Assembly: GCF_000013345.1 (NCBI RefSeq)
Contig: NC_007777.1
Location: forward strand, 2,790,001 to 2,854,000
Reading direction: 5' to 3'
Length of the DNA: 64,000 nucleotides
Source: Frankia casuarinae
GTDB taxonomy: Bacteria > Actinomycetota > Actinomycetes > Frankiales > Frankiaceae
This document shows positions 62,101-64,000 of this stretch, one piece after another. Under the pieces are notes generated by a model. The model did no database searches. It had not been told where the DNA came from and saw only the letters and a program-made list of their open reading frames with translations. The position numbers and the translations under genes were made by a program. The stretch's first letter is position 1. Every line of letters starts with the position of its first letter.

Positions 62101-64000
62101 CGAGGTATACATCACGTACGCTAGGTCGCCGTGGCCTGCCACGACGTACGGCGGCGTCAGCGGCGGCCCGGACAGCACCCAGTCGCCCACCGGCACCACG
62201 CCCACGCCCGGCGGCGCGGCGAACCCCGCCGAGGCCACCACCACACCGGTCCCGGCCAGCACCTGCGCCACCCGGGCCGAAGGCCACTCCAGGTCGACCG
62301 GCACGTAGGCCGCGCCCGCCCTGAGCACCCCGATGAGCACCGCCACCAGCTCGGCCGAGCGCTCCAGCGCCACGCCGACCAGGTCACCCGGCTGTACGCC
62401 CGCCACCGCCAACCTGTGCGCGACCCGGTCCGCGGCCTGCGCCAGCCGCGCGTACGACAGCCGCACATCTCCTGCCGCCACCGCCACCGCGTCCGGGCGG
62501 GCGGCCACCTGGGCATCGAACGCCGCGGTGAGCCTGGTGTGGCCGAGGGGTACGCCGGTGTCGTTCCACTCGCCGACGATCCTGGCCCGCTCCGCGTCGT
62601 CCAGCACGTCGACCTGGCTGACCCGCAGGTGCGGGTCGTCCGCGACCGCCTCAACCACCCGGACCAGCCGTACGACGAGGTCCTCGGCCGTCCGCCGGTC
62701 GAACAGGTCGGCCGAGTAGTGCAGTTCCCCGTCGATGCCCGCCGCCGCGCCCGCCTCATCGCGGTACTCGGCGAGGTCGAAGGACAGGTCGAACTTGGCG
62801 GTGGCGGCCTGCGACGGCATCACCTGGGTGTCGAGACCGGCCAGGTGCCACTCCCGCTGCGGGGTGCTCCGGAAGCCGAGCATCACCTGGAACAGCGGGT
62901 GGCGGGCCAGGGATCGGGCCGGGTGAAATTCCTCGACCAGCCGCTCGAAGGGCACGTCCTGGTGGGCGAAGGCGGCCAGGTCGCCCTCGCGGACCCGGCC
63001 AACGAGTTCGACGAAGGTCGGGTCACCGCCGACATCGGTGCGCAGGACGAGGGTGTTGATGAAGAAACCGATCAGGTCGTCCAGCGCGGCGTTCCCCTGG
63101 CCGGCCACTGCCGTGCCCAGCGGGATGTCGCTGCCCGCGCCCAGCTTGGACAGCAACAGCGCTACGGCCGCCTGCACCGCCATGAACAGCGTCGCAGCCT
63201 GGCCCCTGGCCACGTCGGCCAGGCGGGCGTGTGTCCGCGCGCCGAGCCGGATGGGCACGGATCCGGCCTGGAAGCCGGGCAGGGCGGGGCGGGGCCGGTC
63301 CACCGGCAGGTTCAGCTCGGCGGGCAGGTCGGCCAGCGCCTGCCGCCAGTACGCCAGGTGCGCGTCCGACCGGTCCTCGCCGGCCGCGACCTCGCGCTGC
63401 CAGATGGAGTAGTCGGCGTACTGCACGGGCAGCGGCGCCCACGGCGGGGCCTGCCCGTTCCGCCGCGCCGCGTAGGCCGTGGCCAGATCCCGGGCGAACA
63501 CCCCCATCGACCAGCCGTCCGCGGCGATGTGATGGACGACGAGTGACAGCACGTGGCTGCCGTCGGGCACGGCGAACAGCGTGGCCCGTACCGGCAGGTC
63601 GCGGCTCACGTCGAAGCCCCGGGTGGCCTCGGCCGTCAGCCGGCTGGGCAGCTCGTCCTCGTCGGTCGGTACGACCACAGGCGTGGGGCGTGCGGCCTCA
63701 GCGGTCAGGATCTGCTGCCGCGGGATGCCGTCGGGGTCGGGGAACACCGTCCGCAGGCTCTCGTGCCGTGTGACCACGTCGCCGAGCGCGGCCCACAGCG
63801 CGGTCCGGTCCAGGTCGCCGCGCAGCCGCAGCTGCACCGGGATGTTGTAGAGCGCCTCGCCGTCCTCGAGCCGGTTGAGGAACCACATCCGGGCCTGGCC
63901 GAACGACAGCGGCACCGCCTCGGGCCGTTGCACGGGCGCGAGCACCGGCTCGTCGGCCGCCGGGTCGCCGCCGGCCCGCACCAGCGTGGCGACCCCGGCG
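56101..64000 (-). CDS. Nonribosomal peptide synthetase, C-A-T-C-A-T-E, open at the right edge
   Basis: At least 2,632 residues; the frame continues past 64000 in what looks like the end of another carrier domain. Domains on the minus strand are listed by window position. C1 about 63,920-62,660 (HHIAADG). A1 about 62,560-61,080 ([10 protein letters not shown]). T1 near 60,960 (LGGDSL). C2 about 60,790-59,490 (HHIAADG). A2 about 59,400-57,850 ([10 protein letters not shown]). T2 near 57,690 (LGGDSI). E about 57,540-56,180 ([22 protein letters not shown]). The substrate code of A1 reads D-A-W-H-L-G-L-M-C, close to hydroxyphenylglycine codes. A2 reads D-F-W-S-V-G-M-V-H, close to threonine. All C and E active-site His residues are present. 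The chain must pass to a further synthetase not seen here. Confidence 0.95.
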   Translation of the reverse strand, partial: AGVATLVRAGGDPAADEPVLAPVQRPEAVPLSFGQARMWFLNRLEDGEALYNIPVQLRLRGDLDRTALWAALGDVVTRHESLRTVFPDPDGIPRQQILTAEAARPTPVVVPTDEDELPSRLTAEATRGFDVSRDLPVRATLFAVPDGSHVLSLVVHHIAADGWSMGVFARDLATAYAARRNGQAPPWAPLPVQYADYSIWQREVAAGEDRSDAHLAYWRQALADLPAELNLPVDRPRPALPGFQAGSVPIRLGARTHARLADVARGQAATLFMAVQAAVALLLSKLGAGSDIPLGTAVAGQGNAALDDLIGFFINTLVLRTDVGGDPTFVELVGRVREGDLAAFAHQDVPFERLVEEFHPARSLARHPLFQVMLGFRSTPQREWHLAGLDTQVMPSQAATAKFDLSFDLAEYRDEAGAAAGIDGELHYSADLFDRRTAEDLVVRLVRVVEAVADDPHLRVSQVDVLDDAERARIVGEWNDTGVPLGHTRLTAAFDAQVAARPDAVAVAAGDVRLSYARLAQAADRVAHRLAVAGVQPGDLVGVALERSAELVAVLIGVLRAGAAYVPVDLEWPSARVAQVLAGTGVVVASAGFAAPPGVGVVPVGDWVLSGPPLTPPYVVAGHGDLAYVMYTSGSTGVPKGVAVTHAGVVSLAADRHWSGGADQRVLFHAPHAFDASTWELWVPLLAGGQVVIAPPGPLDAAGLAELISGAGLTAVHVTAGLLAALAEEDPGCFAGLPELLTGGDVVSATAVARVAAACPDTVVRHLYGPTEITMCATVFDIRPGEEVPGPLPIGHPLDNTRTYVLDDLLQPVPPGVVGELYLAGPGLARGYWARAGLTGERFVACPFSGSGERMYRSGDLVRWTAAGELVFVGRADTQLKIRGFRVEVGEVEAVLAVFPGVTRVVVVAREDRPGHRYLVGYVVPGDVDGRAVREFAAERLPEYLVPAGVVALPALPVTPNGKLDRGALPAPDFGGLVTGGAPRTAVEEVLCSLFAEVLRLDRVGVDDGFFELGGDSLLAMRLIARIRETLDVEVNIRKLFVTPTPAGVARLLDGGGRPRAALVRAVRPAVVPLSYGQTRMWFLNRLEGGAAVYNIPLVLRLRGDLDVAALRAALGDVALRHESLRTIFPDVGGTPQSRILTGEAGSPVLSVVEVAAEDVPLLLRAEVGRGFDVGRELPWRVSLFVVSAREHVLVVVVHHIAADGWSMGVLGRDLSAAYAARLSGRAPSWVGLPVQYADYALWQRAVLGSESDPGSLLSAQLGYWRSALAGLPVELVLPVDRPRPAVASYRGGAVPVRVGAGVHGRLVEVARAGQATLFMVVQAAVAVLLSRLGAGVDIPVGTAVAGRGAAALDDLVGFFVNTLVLRVGLGGDPSFAEVVGRVREVDLAAYAHQDVPFERLVEEVQPVRSLARHPLFQVMLTFQNAPRTSGWELPGLVVERHGSGEIETAKFDLSLALTEHRDAEGGAAGLAGVLEYSADLFDRSTAEGLVGRLVRLLEVVGADPGLRLSQVDVLADGEYDLVVRAWNGSAVGGSAVGGSAVGVSARTLPEMFQAQVVARPDAVAVVCEDVRLTYAELDAAVNRLARLLVGLGVGPERIVAVALPRSVEMVVALLAVLKAGAAYLPVDPEYPAARQAFMLADAAPVVTLGTARTVGALPEHGAVRVVVDAPDTVRVLAGLPGTAVRDAERVRSLRPGHPAYVIYTSGSTGTPKGVLIPQRNVAALIETAGRVYGLGADDVWSLFHSYAFDFSVWEMFGALLLGGRVVVVAHSVSRSPREFVELLSRTGVTVLSQTPSAFYQVIGELAAAGVGSSLRYVVFGGEALEPARLRQWYDRYPGDVPVLVNMYGITETTVHVTHIALDRERVVAGTGSVVGGPLPGVRTYVLDEFLRPVPPGVVGELYVAGAGLARGYLNRPALTGERFVACPFGGSGERMYRTGDLARWTGDGGLVFAGRADAQVKIRGFRIEPGEIEAVLSGHPAVDQVAVVMREDQPGHRHLVAYLAGTAGTAGTAGDGSDLRDFAAGLLPDYMVPSAVVLLDALPLTVNGKLDRDALPAPDFAGLAGGREPRTPVEEALCALFAELLHLEYVGADDSFFDLGGDSIMSMQLVARARRAGMVITPRQVFEDKTPARLALVAESRPAGPAVDDLAVGEVPLIPVMRWVAERTGLRRFSQSVLTIVPAGLGEGRLVTAVQALVDRHDALRARLVCPGPDVASWRLDIPPPGLDASSSVHRVDAAGLTGPELTSLVAAVGRSAARRLDPEAGVMLQVVWLDRGPDAPGRVLLVAHHLVVDGVSWRVLLPDLAAACTGASLEPVGTSFRRWAGLLAGSADDPARVAELPGWQRLLADPEPPLGGRPLDPARDTVSSVRRVSVPVPRDVTAALLTTVPAVFHAGIDDVLLTGLSLAVTEWRGVPGPVLVDVEGHGREPLADDVDLSRTVGWFTSVHPVRLDPGRVDFAEVRAGGDAAGVVIKRVKEQVRAVPGDGLGFGVLRYLNVVTGPALAAPPVPQIGFNYLGRFTTSARQEEWQPVALGGDMPERMPVAHALEADGIVEDGPDGPELTVSLSWPAGLLEPDAVRELTDGWVAMLTGLAAQAGRPGAGGHSPSDFPLLSLAQQQLEELEAEIAMED

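Noticed and set aside
55849-62124. A 2,091-codon open frame on the plus strand opposite the NRPS
   Set aside because: It is the antisense shadow of a GC-rich gene: Arg/His/Pro-rich with no motifs, while the minus-strand frame contains every NRPS core motif.

Overview
The window looks like the chromosome of a high-GC actinomycete. GC is about 70 percent, GTG starts and ATGA or GTGA overlaps are common, and there is a glnX-glnH-pknG operon, several two-component or Ser/Thr-kinase loci and nonribosomal peptide synthetase (NRPS) genes. A Frankia-like or related soil or symbiotic actinobacterium fits, but no rRNA or other taxonomic marker is present, so the genus is a guess. No tRNA, rRNA or CRISPR array was seen.

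Layout. 0-12 kb: the C-terminal end of an NRPS thioesterase, an FMN alpha-hydroxy-acid oxidase, a SWIM/SNF2 helicase, a zinc-peptidase-like lipoprotein, a GT39-type membrane glycosyltransferase, an Rsm22-like methyltransferase, a type II thioesterase and an EntS-like MFS exporter. 12.5-20.4 kb: one translationally coupled minus-strand operon (acyl-CoA dehydrogenase, oligopeptide ABC transporter, ketopantoate-reductase/rhodanese fusion, GlcD-like flavoprotein). Its transporter genes carry a series of internal deletions. A divergent LysR gene has a clear inverted-repeat operator. 21.7-28.7 kb: an EAL phosphodiesterase, then glnX-glnH-pknG-PP2C, an amino-acid sensing and phosphorylation module. 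28.9-34.7 kb: cysK-cysE, and divergently an MmgE/PrpD - CaiB/BaiF - acyl-CoA dehydrogenase operon. 34.9-41.4 kb: NUDIX hydrolase, Tat-exported glycerophosphodiesterase, membrane Ser/Thr kinase, a ribbon-helix-helix regulator with a DUF4097 protein, and a PCMT-like methyltransferase preceded by a 41-residue zinc-knuckle protein.

41.7-48.7 kb is an accessory island. It holds a two-gene system with long Gly/Ala-rich membrane segments and a possible PD-(D/E)XK domain, an ISL3/IS66 chimeric transposase remnant, two paralogous ADP-ribosyltransferase (ART) genes each followed by a very small W-KPGD protein gene, an IS66 remnant and a broken phage terminase. The best candidates for an undescribed system are here: the two-gene system and the duplicated ART plus small-partner pairs.

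48.8-55.2 kb: a histidine kinase/response regulator pair diverging from a lipoprotein and MacB/FtsX-type ABC exporter operon. 55.3-64 kb: an alpha/beta hydrolase and an NRPS open at the right edge (C-A-T-C-A-T-E). Its adenylation codes read as hydroxyphenylglycine and then threonine, with a C-terminal epimerization domain. Parts of the NRPS have strikingly different codon usage, which suggests a recombination mosaic.

Two properties run through the whole window. Short tandem repeats (9-24 bp, two to five copies) occur in more than twenty places, inside genes mostly in multiples of three. Several starts also look leaderless, with a TANNNT-type -10 box 6-8 bases before the start codon.
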